A program made the position numbers and the translations under genes. 64,000 nucleotides of DNA, taken from Deroplatys truncata. Its lineage: Eukaryota; Arthropoda; Insecta; Mantodea; Mantidae. The notes beneath the pieces were generated by a model. It was not told the DNA's origin. It made no database searches and saw only the letters and a program-made list of their open reading frames with translations. Shown here in pieces: positions 12,765 to 20,855 of this stretch. Where the stretch lies: positions 663,722,618 to 663,786,617 of the forward strand of contig CM060990.1 in NCBI GenBank assembly GCA_030765065.1, written 5' to 3'. Position 1 is the first letter of the stretch. The number at the start of each line of letters is the position of its first letter.

Positions 12765-13150
12765 AACACACGAGTAGCCGAAGCCGTTATTGCACGTACT
12801 CGTGAGCGGGAGTGCTTCGGTTCAAAGCCCGCCACGATCATCCATCCTGACTGAGGTATTTTCCCAGGATTTCCTCAGTCCTCATATCCAACAAATGCCA
12901 GGGAGATACCCTTGGTTTGGAACGTTTCCTTCCCAAATATAATTTTCCAATAATAATTTTATATATCAGTAAGGCTCGGAGCTTGGAAACCTGTGTGCGT
13001 TAACACCTCCTACCACCACAGAGGTACTGTATCTGAGTACACGTTATGTTAGCTTTGTTTACGTTATTACTGTAGCCCCATTTGACCGCAGGGCACACCA
13101 TGTCCCAAGTTCCGAGCCTTGGTCACACGTGTCCCGCCTATGATGCCGAT
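12765..13150 (+). repeat. tRNA-derived SINE
   Basis: Contains a B-box-like GGTTCAAAGCCC near 12819, downstream of an A-box-like region, then a non-tRNA body (ccatcctgactgagg and onward). The short minus-strand ORF over it is spurious. Confidence 0.5.
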
Positions 13151-13216
13151 TGAAGTAATAACGGACGTTAAACGCTATTTTTAAAACATTCACATACGTG
13201 TACCCTTGAATCATCA

Positions 13217-13560
13217 TTCACCCAGCGAGGTAGTCTCGCGGTAACGTGTGCTGCTCACATTTGGGAGGTTCTGAATTCAATCCCCGTAGTCGACCAACCT
13301 CACCGAAGGGTTTTTTTCAAGGTTTTCCTCGTCTTTAAGGGAATGCTGCGTTGGTTAAATTGATCCACGATTTTTCCTATCATCCCTTTTCTCACTAAAT
13401 TTAGTTTCCTTCTTCACCCCAACCCAGGCATTGGACTGATCAGCTAGCCTGGATATGCTATCATCCATGGTTTGTTTGCGGCGCGACAGGCTACTGGCTC
13501 AAGGCATTTGCTTGTAAGTCCTTGGGCGTGTAACTCCTACAAAGAGAAGGGTAATCCGTT
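13217..13560 (+). repeat. tRNA-derived SINE, same family as 49471
   Basis: The tRNA-like head (about 13223-13293) is followed by a body and a 3' end containing ggcattggactgatcagc and gacaggctactgg. The same 3' end is present as a multicopy array at 49660-50905. Here it occurs once, so this copy shows the unexpanded form. Confidence 0.65.
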
Positions 13561-14064
13561 AAAGAGGAAGAATGATTCGAGACGATTGGCATACTAGTAG
13601 TAAAAGATTCGCCATCTGTGGTCTAGCCCTCAGAAGTGATAGATCGCATTATACGATCCAACTAAGCTTATTGGACGTCTGTTATTAAAGAGGTTTTATT
13701 TCCTTTGTGTTCCAATGTACAGATAGCGTTAGTGCCGCCCTCTGGCCACCTTTTATATTCATGGTTACCAGTCTTAGAGTTTCCATGTGTACTGCCTTAT
13801 TGTTCACTTTGCTGCCTGTGGACTTAAGGGTAATGGAAATTTTTTACTAGCCCGACTTCCACCTGTGTACTTAGGAAGACTGCCCCCCCCCAACCCTGAG
13901 AGTATGATGGAAATAAGAATTTTAACCTTAATTCCGCTCAGTTGTAACGACTCAGCATTACAGCCGAGCTACCTCTCTGGGCATTATTTCTGACGCGTTT
14001 TTCTTGTCGACAGCCTGGCTCCTTTGCTTTCAAATATATAATAAAACTATTTTAGGGTTTAATT

Positions 14065-14166
14065 GTTCTTTCACACAAGCCGTGTGTTGGACAGGGTTGG
14101 AAAGGTAGAATCAGATGACTGAAAAATTCAATTCGCATTTTTCCCGGTAAACCACAAGGAGATCTC
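14065..14166. repeat. SINE fragment forming the left target of the Polinton
   Basis: Matches the SINE unit at 34626-34839 (aattgttctttcacacaagc ... gagatctc), but the tRNA-like segment between 'gaaaaattcaa' and 'ttcgcattt' is deleted. The last six bases, gatctc (14161-14166), are the left copy of the Polinton target duplication. Confidence 0.8.
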
Positions 14167-14722
14167 AGTAGAAATAAAATGCCGATTCTGAAACAAAGGA
14201 TTTGCCGCCATCTGATAAGGTTCTTTGTTCTATGCCGCTAGCCCCGCCCCCTCCCTTTGTGTGCTACTATTTGCCGCCCGGTCGCGTGCCGCTAGCTCCG
14301 CCCCCTTCCCTTTGTGTGCTTACTTAATGCCGACAGTGTCTGTGCCGGCAGGTCCTCCTCCCTCCCCCCTGCGGTCACGTGCCGGTGACCCGCCCCCCTC
14401 CCTCCCCCATACGCGTACCCTCCCTCCCCTTTGTGTTCTGGTTGGTTCCCTGTGGATAGGTGGGAGAGTGTGTATTGATCCTATACGTCGGTCGCGTACC
14501 TTCCCTAGGTCTAAATCCCTGCCGTGTGATTGGCTTGGGGTAGGGGATGTGCCGCTCGGGTGAGGGGTTATATGTGAGGGTTCTCGGTGCGTGACGTTGG
14601 CTTGGAAATCCACCCTGGCGATGTGGGAATGCGATTCTCGATGCCTGCCGCACATCGGCAAATCGTTTGAGTACATAATTGTGTCAATCAATTAGGTAAT
14701 GTGTGTTATTGAAAAAAGAATC
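14167..14722 (+). repeat. Polinton left terminal inverted repeat
   Basis: Reverse complement of 33960-34515 with only a few substitutions and identical length. The outer third is GC-rich with a direct repeat (gccgctagc..ccgcccc..ccctttgtgtgct at about 14233-14272 and 14288-14328), in strong contrast to the AT-rich host. A weaker match continues inward to about 14785 (caattaaacg, caattaagtatttttgatt). ORFs read in this segment are compositional artefacts. Confidence 0.95.
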
Positions 14723-14943
14723 AATGTTTATATACCGCTATTGCAATTAAACGTTCCTCGTCAGTCAATTAAGTATTTTTGATTCATTAATTGACTCGCT
14801 CGCATCTGACAGCCGTCGTATATGTATAACTACGCTCACGGTCTTAACCTCTCTCCGACAACAGTCCGACATGTAATGGAAAGCCCGCCAGCCGACTTCT
14901 GTCTGGTAATAACCAGTTTCAACCCACTCCGCGACTGCGTGCG

Positions 14944-15176
14944 TGACGTCACTAACAAGCCTCGACATGTAGACTAGCCCGGCTCCACTCTGTCGGCGTT
15001 GGTAAATCATGTTAAAACACGCTCGCCAAGGACTTTCCTTGGTATTCAAAAACAGACGGGTGGCTTCTGCCTGGAGGGTGAATAACAGGTCTCAACTTGC
15101 ATTCCACCCCCTCCACCGCCGAGTGACGTCACCGTCTACAGTATATAAGGAACGTAGGCAGCCGGAGCGATCATTT
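14944..15176 (+). promoter_or_regulatory. ATF/CRE - TATA - Inr promoter of the cysteine-module gene
   Basis: The palindrome TGACGTCA, the ATF/CREB site, occurs at 14944-14951 and 15124-15131. Each copy sits at the end of a diverged 70-80 bp direct repeat (about 14885-14951 and 15058-15131, sharing ggcttctg.ctgg, aataac and tcaac). TATATAAG follows at 15142-15149. The arthropod initiator-type TCATTT lies at 15171-15176, about 30 bp after the TATA start. The ATG is at 15212. Confidence 0.65.
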
Positions 15177-15211
15177 ATTGCTTTTTCAGTGTTCGTTCAG
15201 TGATAATCGAA

Positions 15212-16349
15212 ATGGCTGGTGATCATCGTGCATCTGATGTGAATGATTACTGGAGCGAGTGCGGGGAAGATTATTTTCACTACGTATACTTCCATACCGA
15301 AACATGCAATGGTTTAATGCATTCAGTGTTGTGTACTCAACCGTCGCATCATGATCAGATGACTACACTGGAAGTGTGTACAGAGAGCTGTCCTGTTTAT
15401 CGAGGAGCGAACATGTAAGTAATATACATATTTCTATAACTCGGTAATATATTGTACGCATGTTAAATGAAATCTAGCTTGAAATTATTTTATTCTTTCA
15501 GTGAAAATCATAGGGGTGTTGATGTGGAGGATCTTAGCGATGTCGATGAAGTTGACGATGTCTTCGTCTCGAAACATCTAGCTAAATGTGATACAGAGTC
15601 GTGCACCGGATACATGCATTCTGTACTTTGTACTAACCCGGCCCAGCATGAACGCTTGACATCCTTCTTCCTATGTAACGACAACTGCGAGGTCTACCAG
15701 CGCAGGAAGAGAAAACTCGAGTAAGTAGAAGAAATGTTAAATTACATATTCATTTACCGCTTCTAATGCTACTCTGTGTCTAACCTAAAAAAATTAAATT
15801 ATTACAGACTGCGAATGACTGCGCCTAAGGTACCCGTGCCAATAGATGAGCTGGATCCTGAGAGACGCGATGTCGATATAGTGGAATATCCAATCGCTGA
15901 GCGCCATACACAGCCTATGGAGGAGGATGCCGCTCCACTACCCGACATTACTACTAGCCCTGATGATAAAGCAACGAGGGTACAGGAGTGGATAAATCAG
16001 ACGACTCCAGATTGCTCGCTCGAGATACACACAGAATCGTGCAAGACCGTGAAGTGAGTATGACACTCTTTGATAGTACTTTTTGTGTGTGACAAGGGGA
16101 GAGGATTTTTCTAATATATGTATTTTCTCTTTCAGACGTATGAAATCATTAACTAAACCTATTTCTAACATTGTTTTGAATATATGTTGCAGGGGTGTGA
16201 GGAGGGAGCGGAGGAAGAGACGGAACGAGGCCGGGGAGAAAAAGCAGAAGAGACGGTGTAAGAGGAGGACTCTCAACGAGGGTCCTATGGTCTTCTTATT
16301 CATTGAAGATACCCCGGAGGAGCATGGAGAATCGATCACATGCGCTTGA
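15212..16349 (+). CDS. Four-exon cysteine-module protein, function unknown
   Basis: Exons 15212-15414, 15502-15720, 15808-16053 and 16136-16349 join with GT..AG introns of 87, 87 and 82 nt. The frame stays open across all three junctions and gives 293 aa. Exons 1 and 2 each encode a module C-x8-C-x14-C-x3-C containing MHSVLC (Cys near residues 31-60 and again in exon 2). Exon 3 ends with a partial third module (HTESC). The linkers are acidic (DVDEVDD). The C-terminal part from exon 4 is strongly basic (RRERRKRR, KKQKRR), suggesting nuclear entry or nucleic-acid binding. Conserved Cys/His spacing suggests metal binding or disulphides. I do not recognise the family. A further intron ending ttgcag at about 16192 is possible. 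Confidence 0.75.
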
Positions 16350-16806
16350 TGACGTCAGCATCTCCCCCTCCCATTCCGTGAACATTGGACTATACTATTA
16401 CACCCCCTCCCTCTACATAAACTGCGAAAGTGATAAATCATTTGTTTATATCACAAAATCAGACTGGGATATAATATCCAAAAACATTCCAATGATTGAA
16501 GATTACCTACGCCAAGAAAAAAAGTTTGCGTGTGATGAATATTGTGACAATGTAATTTATGCATACAATATTATTGTATTTTTTGACCATTCAATTCATT
16601 TCATAAATACATGTTTAAATAATAATGTAATATCTTTAGACATTGAGGGTGTAAAGAACCTAAAACGGCTATTGCCTTATATTGAAAGACATTTGAATAT
16701 TTTAAATGATTTCTGCAAGTCAGGAGCAACTAGTTTTTCAGGGAGTAGGAGTGGGAGAAGGAAAATGCTTGAAATGTATGCTAAAGTCAATAAAAGAGTG
16801 TTTTAG
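16324..16806 (+). CDS. 160-aa Polinton ORF, unknown
   Basis: Starts ATG at 16324, inside the last 26 nt of the upstream gene in another frame, and ends TAG at 16806. An AATAAA sits at about 16787. The protein is mixed alpha/beta by appearance, with a segment FVYITKSDWDII near residue 40, an acidic middle with CDEYC, and a basic Ser/Gly tail (SGSRSGRRK). The pattern 'VYI..SDW..I' loosely resembles small PC4-like viral ORFs, but this is too weak for a call. It ends convergently with the capsid block. A CRE-like TGACGTCA lies at 16350-16357. Confidence 0.6.
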   Translation: MENRSHALDDVSISPSHSVNIGLYYYTPSLYINCESDKSFVYITKSDWDIISKNIPMIEDYLRQEKKFACDEYCDNVIYAYNIIVFFDHSIHFINTCLNNNVISLDIEGVKNLKRLLPYIERHLNILNDFCKSGATSFSGSRSGRRKMLEMYAKVNKRVF

Positions 16807-16886
16807 TATATGAATTCAATTTATTATTCATAAACTTATCCTAGTACATTCCTTTACAAAAACCATTCACCCAAACATATGCATAA

Positions 16887-18098
16887 TTATATAAGTGCTT
16901 GCATCACGTGAGAAAGAGGTTTGTAGGTAAATACTTTGTCATGTAGAACCAGGCAGTACAGTGACGTCTGGGCTGGTATATTTGCAGATGCTTGAATCTC
17001 GATTCTGATGTTCACAGCTCCATTTATAACCTCCTCGGGTTGGTGAGAACAGTCTATTACGAATAATGGTGCACGGTGAAGAAAATCCTTTCTCTTCAAG
17101 AGGGGGTAATTATCTCTTTCATAATAGGAACTTTGAAATTTACAGTACATTTCATATAGTGAAGCAAACTTTGAATTTTTAAAGTCCAAGTTCAAATCAT
17201 GGTAGGGGTAGCATTCACTGTTGAGGAATAGTCTCAAATTAGTAATGTTGCAGTGATCAAACTCGGAACTGTTCTTGCTATAATCACCCAATCTTCCAGT
17301 CTGCGCGCACACTATGATGAAGCGAGGTTTCTCGAGCTTAGATGTTGTTGCTACATTCCAAGTGAAAGATCTTGTCTGGGGTACAGCAGGCTGGGTATGA
17401 AGATCCATAGATCGAAAGGCAAGATGTAGAGGTTTATCAGACTTGACAATTTTTAGAATGTGAACTCTTTCAGCATCGGAAAGACGAATTACAGGCATCC
17501 TCCATTCGATTCTAGTTAACTTTACATTAGCTTCCTCTCCATTCGAACTCAGGACAAAGTTTCTAGAATCTTTGGATCTTATGAGAATCAATTCAAGCTT
17601 ACTGTTGAGTATAAGCTCCTTGTGATCATCAGCAAATCCTAGGAGCATCGAGAGAGGGACTACAGCATTGAAAGCTCCATTCGTTGCGTGTACTATATCA
17701 ACTTCTTCACCTGGATAGGTCCATCCAGCATTCAGCAGCCGATTCGACTCCATAGGGTTGAGAGTCACATAATTTCGTATAGTTGTAGTAATTCCTGGAT
17801 TCCTTGTTCTGTCTATAGTTGTAGCATTCATATCTAGACGTATCTCATCAAACATGAAGGCTATAGCATTATTAGCGAGCTTCGCTGTAGTAGGCGATCC
17901 ATCTACCTTGGTGAGAGCACCTTCGATGTAGAGATAACTCTTGTTAGGTAGCGTATACAAATCTTCAGCTTGGCATGGTATTCTAATTTCATCGTTTACA
18001 TCCAGAGCGGACGTGTTGTATGGAAGAAAAATATGCTCCTCTTCCTTGGTGATCTTGTCGTCAAAGGCTGGAACTTCTGTCACGTTTAAGATATCCAT
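16887..18098 (-). CDS. MCP: Major capsid protein (double jelly-roll type, PY)
   Basis: This 403-aa protein is the last gene of the leftward capsid block. The N-terminus carries the insect Polinton pattern with FLPYNTSALDVNDEIRIP (about residues 24-41), LYTLPNKSYLYIEG (about 47-60), and AFMFDEIRLDMN followed by a GITTTIRNY stretch. Length and beta-rich composition fit two fused jelly rolls, but the fold is inferred from family knowledge and not visible as a motif. It would form the hexon-like capsomers of the putative virion. The ATG overlaps by one base the stop of the upstream 47-aa ORF (TAATG). No stops or shifts are seen. An AATAAA on the minus strand at about 16820 could end the transcript. 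Confidence 0.85.
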   Translation of the reverse strand: MDILNVTEVPAFDDKITKEEEHIFLPYNTSALDVNDEIRIPCQAEDLYTLPNKSYLYIEGALTKVDGSPTTAKLANNAIAFMFDEIRLDMNATTIDRTRNPGITTTIRNYVTLNPMESNRLLNAGWTYPGEEVDIVHATNGAFNAVVPLSMLLGFADDHKELILNSKLELILIRSKDSRNFVLSSNGEEANVKLTRIEWRMPVIRLSDAERVHILKIVKSDKPLHLAFRSMDLHTQPAVPQTRSFTWNVATTSKLEKPRFIIVCAQTGRLGDYSKNSSEFDHCNITNLRLFLNSECYPYHDLNLDFKNSKFASLYEMYCKFQSSYYERDNYPLLKRKDFLHRAPLFVIDCSHQPEEVINGAVNIRIEIQASANIPAQTSLYCLVLHDKVFTYKPLSHVMQALI

Positions 18099-18241
18099 TA
18101 TAGCGTTCTGTAACCTAAACCCTCGAGGAACTTGCGGTTAGCACGTGTTAACTCCTCGGAAGCTGGAGAGGTAGTATGCTTCGAACGTGGTGTACGTCGT
18201 CTATTATAGTATTTGCGATGTCTTTTAAAATGTATTGCCAT
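18098..18241 (-). CDS. 47-aa basic microprotein between capsid genes
   Basis: The ATG at 18241 lies inside the last 17 nt of the minor-capsid gene. The stop TAA (18100-18098) shares its final A with the ATG of MCP (TAATG). The N-terminal half is Arg/Lys/His-rich (FKRHRKYYNRRR), followed by a Ser/Thr linker and a C-terminal segment ELTRANRKFLEGLGYRTL. Perfect nesting between two real genes, with coupled start and stop, argues that it is translated. It may be a DNA- or capsid-binding peptide by charge. The function is unknown. Confidence 0.6.
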   Translation of the reverse strand: MAIHFKRHRKYYNRRRTPRSKHTTSPASEELTRANRKFLEGLGYRTL

Positions 18242-18935
18242 TGCGTCTTATGTGCAGTCTTGTAGTGATAACTTCGTTCCTGAAGTTGATAACCTTTCCG
18301 TGTTGATCTACCACTCGAATAGTGATCTGGTCTATATAGTTTGTATCTATGACCGGTAAATATATCGGGTTCGAGGGTTCTTGAGAGATATGATAGCCTG
18401 GCGGAACAGAAGGGAAAAACTCGTAGAGCGAATGTCCACTTTTACCGTCAATGAAAGAGCCTGTTGCAATACTGCACTCCACACGTATGATACTCACTTT
18501 AAATATATTCACAAGATCGTCAGATTCAAACGCTTTTCCAGCAGGAATTATTTTAGTGTCTGTGAATCCTAGAAGCGAACCAATAGATCTAGCCTTAGAA
18601 AAGTCAATTGTATAAGGACATTTAATCTCAGCCTTCATTGTATTATTGTTAGGCCTTATAAAGAAGACTTCATCATTCAATCCTAGTTTATCCTTTAGAA
18701 ATGCGTTGATATCGGCAATCTCGTAGGTTCCATGCGGGATGACAATGGTTTCAGGTTTACCATTGTGAATATAATGAAATCTATTATTACTTTCATCGAC
18801 ATTTGGTATTGAATAGAATGTTTCAAAATTCAAGAGAGCAACCTCATAATGACCTGGAGAATCTAGCTGTAGAGGCGGGTTTAAATACGTTGAAATAACA
18901 GTGTCTGGCCCACTCACTGTAACTGTATACCTCAT
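18225..18935 (-). CDS. mCP: Minor capsid (penton-like) protein, PX
   Basis: 236 aa from the ATG at 18935. The frame is open further upstream, but that part overlaps the protease gene, and the MRYTVTV start leaves a 19-nt spacer after the protease stop. Features include PPLQLDSPGHYEVALLNFET near residues 23-42, FYSIPNVDESNNRF just after, and IPHGTYEIADINAFL near 66-80. This order is the typical one for the single jelly-roll penton protein of insect Polintons. It is predicted to occupy capsid vertices next to MCP. The frame is intact. Confidence 0.8.
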   Translation of the reverse strand: MRYTVTVSGPDTVISTYLNPPLQLDSPGHYEVALLNFETFYSIPNVDESNNRFHYIHNGKPETIVIPHGTYEIADINAFLKDKLGLNDEVFFIRPNNNTMKAEIKCPYTIDFSKARSIGSLLGFTDTKIIPAGKAFESDDLVNIFKVSIIRVECSIATGSFIDGKSGHSLYEFFPSVPPGYHISQEPSNPIYLPVIDTNYIDQITIRVVDQHGKVINFRNEVITTRLHIRRNGNTF

Positions 18936-18954
18936 CTTGACGATGTAGCAGCTT

Positions 18955-19353
18955 CTAGGATAAAAGAAATTGCAAGCACAAGTGCCCGCAGATGACTGAT
19001 TCGAAATTCTGGTATCTCCGTGTATTATAGTAGATTTTAACACCTTGTAGATATTTCTCAATCTCAGGAGGCGGTTTCAAATTGCCGAAACTATCAAAGT
19101 AGTATGCGACATCACCTTCTTTCCTTATAGCAACCCAGTGTGTTCCTTCATTATCGGAGGTATCGAGATTGGTAATAAGTCTCTCTTTGAAGTGTGGTTT
19201 TAAAGGAAGTTTGTCAATCATATAAACTCCTCTAAAATAAGGAATTTTTAAACGTTTAGCATAATATTCGATGGCTACGTTACTTAGGGCTTCCTCCGGT
19301 ATATGTACAATCCTCTTCCACCGTTTTTTGCCTTCTTCTTTAAACCCCTGCCT
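18955..19353 (-). CDS. PRO: Adenain-like cysteine protease (maturation protease), start unclear
   Basis: The C48/adenovirus-proteinase signature is complete: GTHWVA (catalytic His), YYFDSFGN (acid), Gln in RRYQNF, and ICGHLC (nucleophile Cys), ending LQFLLS. It would cleave capsid precursors. The only in-frame ATG (19221) gives 88 aa and omits a conserved N-terminal part (HIPEEAL ... IPYFRGV) that is plainly encoded upstream. The open frame reaches 19353, where it overlaps the end of the PLA2/pX gene in another frame. Expression may need splicing, a non-AUG start or a frameshift, or the start codon has been lost. Confidence 0.8.
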   Translation of the reverse strand, partial: RQGFKEEGKKRWKRIVHIPEEALSNVAIEYYAKRLKIPYFRGVYMIDKLPLKPHFKERLITNLDTSDNEGTHWVAIRKEGDVAYYFDSFGNLKPPPEIEKYLQGVKIYYNTRRYQNFESVICGHLCLQFLLS

Positions 19354-20011
19354 TTAGATCCTCTTTTTTCAAGGACCTTGCTATTTTAGATGCAGCGGCT
19401 AAAGACGACATCAGTGGCATTGCAGGTAAGAATCCTCCTTTATTCCTCTTCTTACACCTTCTCTTTCGGAGTCCCTTTCCTCGTGTCTCCATCGCCTTGT
19501 TATGCCTCGCAACTTCTGCTAAGTGCCTATCAGCAGACTTTTTTTTATTGACTGCAGAGGCTATCTGAGCAGCGCCGCCTGCTGCAGCGCCTAAAGCAGC
19601 AATGATGGGTATCAATGGCAAGAACCCTCCTCTCTTCTTCTTCCTCTTTCCGGCTCCCAATGCAACCTTTCCCTTCATGATTGCAGTTACTAGCCTTGCA
19701 GCTAACCTTTCACCAAAAGTTGAATCTGATGACTGCACCCGTTTCCAAGCCTTCTCTGCAAGAATTTTATCCGCTATTTGCCTTGAAGCGGTGTCCTTAT
19801 TCTCAGCGTACGCGAGGTCGTGCTGTTTGCAAGCTTCGTCTAATTGGTTAATTCCTGGGTCTCCTCTTTTTAGACGTTTTTCCAATTTAGTACCAGGCCC
19901 GCAATATCTATATCCAGGTAAGTGAGCTTCAAAGGGGAGCGAATTAATTATGGAATTAATAATTCCAGAGCCGCGCTTATACTGCAACGACCTTCCTCTC
20001 TTAGCTCTCAT
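19340..20011 (-). CDS. PLA2-domain / adenovirus pX-like core protein
   Basis: 223 aa, first gene of the leftward block. Residues 31-72 hold a parvoviral-type phospholipase A2 core: YCGPGT (Ca-binding loop) and DEACKQHDLAY (catalytic His-Asp at 64-65). PLA2 domains in virions help breach endosomal membranes. After a basic linker come two copies of a GGFLP..P motif (residues 128-136 and 192-200), each followed by an Ala-rich hydrophobic stretch. These resemble the C-terminus of adenovirus pX/mu precursor. Lys/Arg-rich segments separate them. The combination suggests a DNA-binding, membrane-active core protein that PRO would process. The frame is intact. Confidence 0.82.
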   Translation of the reverse strand: MRAKRGRSLQYKRGSGIINSIINSLPFEAHLPGYRYCGPGTKLEKRLKRGDPGINQLDEACKQHDLAYAENKDTASRQIADKILAEKAWKRVQSSDSTFGERLAARLVTAIMKGKVALGAGKRKKKRGGFLPLIPIIAALGAAAGGAAQIASAVNKKKSADRHLAEVARHNKAMETRGKGLRKRRCKKRNKGGFLPAMPLMSSLAAASKIARSLKKEDLKAGV

Positions 20012-20132
20012 GATATACTAAGCGAGTAATTGCATACATTAGCCCTTTTATATCATTGCAATCAGTCATTAACTACTTTACATCCGGTAATATATAAACA
20101 TCGCACACGCATTTTATAAGTTAGTTGTTAAC
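20012..20132. promoter_or_regulatory. Divergent promoter of the two Polinton gene blocks
   Basis: The 121 bp between the PLA2/pX ATG (leftward) and the ATPase ATG (rightward) contain two TATA/Inr pairs. Rightward: TATATAAA at 20091-20098 and TTAGTT at 20121. Leftward: TATAAAA at 20046-20052 (minus) and CTTAGT at 20022-20017 (minus). Spacing is about 30 bp in both cases, so each predicted start lies only about 8-12 nt before its ATG. Confidence 0.6.
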
Positions 20133-20849
20133 ATGGAGCTTGTTAAGCAGCACTGCTCTCTACCTATTCAGGTATTAGACTTTGAAAGTGACTTTAGAAG
20201 CGATCGCCATGGCAAGTTATTTCCATCTAATGTCAGAGCTCTTATTTTAGGGAGCTCCAGTGCAGGGAAAACAAACGTATTACTCAATATGCTACTCCAT
20301 GAGAATGGGCTACGTTTTGAAAATTTGTATATTTATTCAAAGTCTCTCTATCAACCAAAGTACCAATACCTAATTAAAGTGCTCGGAAACATCGAAGGTA
20401 TAGAAGTGAACACCTTCGAGAACGGAGATGATGTTTTGCATCCTTCTGAAGTCAAAGAAAATTCAATCTTTATATTTGATGACGTCATCACTGAAAAGCA
20501 GGAAAAGATAGCATCCTTTTACAGTATGGGTAGACATCGAAATGTCGACTCTGTATATCTAGCACAGTCCTATGCTAAAGTTCCAAAACATTTAATTCGC
20601 GATAATACAAACACGATAATACTCTTCAGACAACACAATTTAAACTTAAACCACATTTACGAAGATTATGTAAATACCGACATGACGTACAATGAATTTA
20701 AAGATCTATGTAAGAACGTTTGGGAGAGTTCTACAGAAGGAAGACCCTTTGTTGTGATAGTTCCTGAATTTCATATGAATGAGGGACGATATAGGAATGG
20801 TTTTGATGTATATATTAAGCTCGACAAAAAAGAAAATGATCATTTGTAG
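20133..20849 (+). CDS. ATP: Genome-packaging ATPase (FtsK/HerA superfamily)
   Basis: 238 aa. Walker A is GSSSAGKT at residues 40-47, Walker B is FIFDD at 113-117, and an Arg/sensor-like segment MGRHRNVDSVYLAQS follows at about 130-145. This is the A32-like packaging ATPase that moves genome DNA into capsids in Polintons, virophages and poxviruses. It is the first gene of the rightward block. The TAG stop is 6 nt before the next ATG, and no introns or damage are seen. Confidence 0.93.
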   Translation: MELVKQHCSLPIQVLDFESDFRSDRHGKLFPSNVRALILGSSSAGKTNVLLNMLLHENGLRFENLYIYSKSLYQPKYQYLIKVLGNIEGIEVNTFENGDDVLHPSEVKENSIFIFDDVITEKQEKIASFYSMGRHRNVDSVYLAQSYAKVPKHLIRDNTNTIILFRQHNLNLNHIYEDYVNTDMTYNEFKDLCKNVWESSTEGRPFVVIVPEFHMNEGRYRNGFDVYIKLDKKENDHL

Positions 20850-20855
20850 TTAACC

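Noticed and set aside
14225..14691. ORFs of 78-123 aa on both strands in the left TIR, repeated at 33991-34480
   Set aside because: They arise from GC-rich, Pro/Arg-biased sequence without stops, overlap each other on both strands and show no domain.
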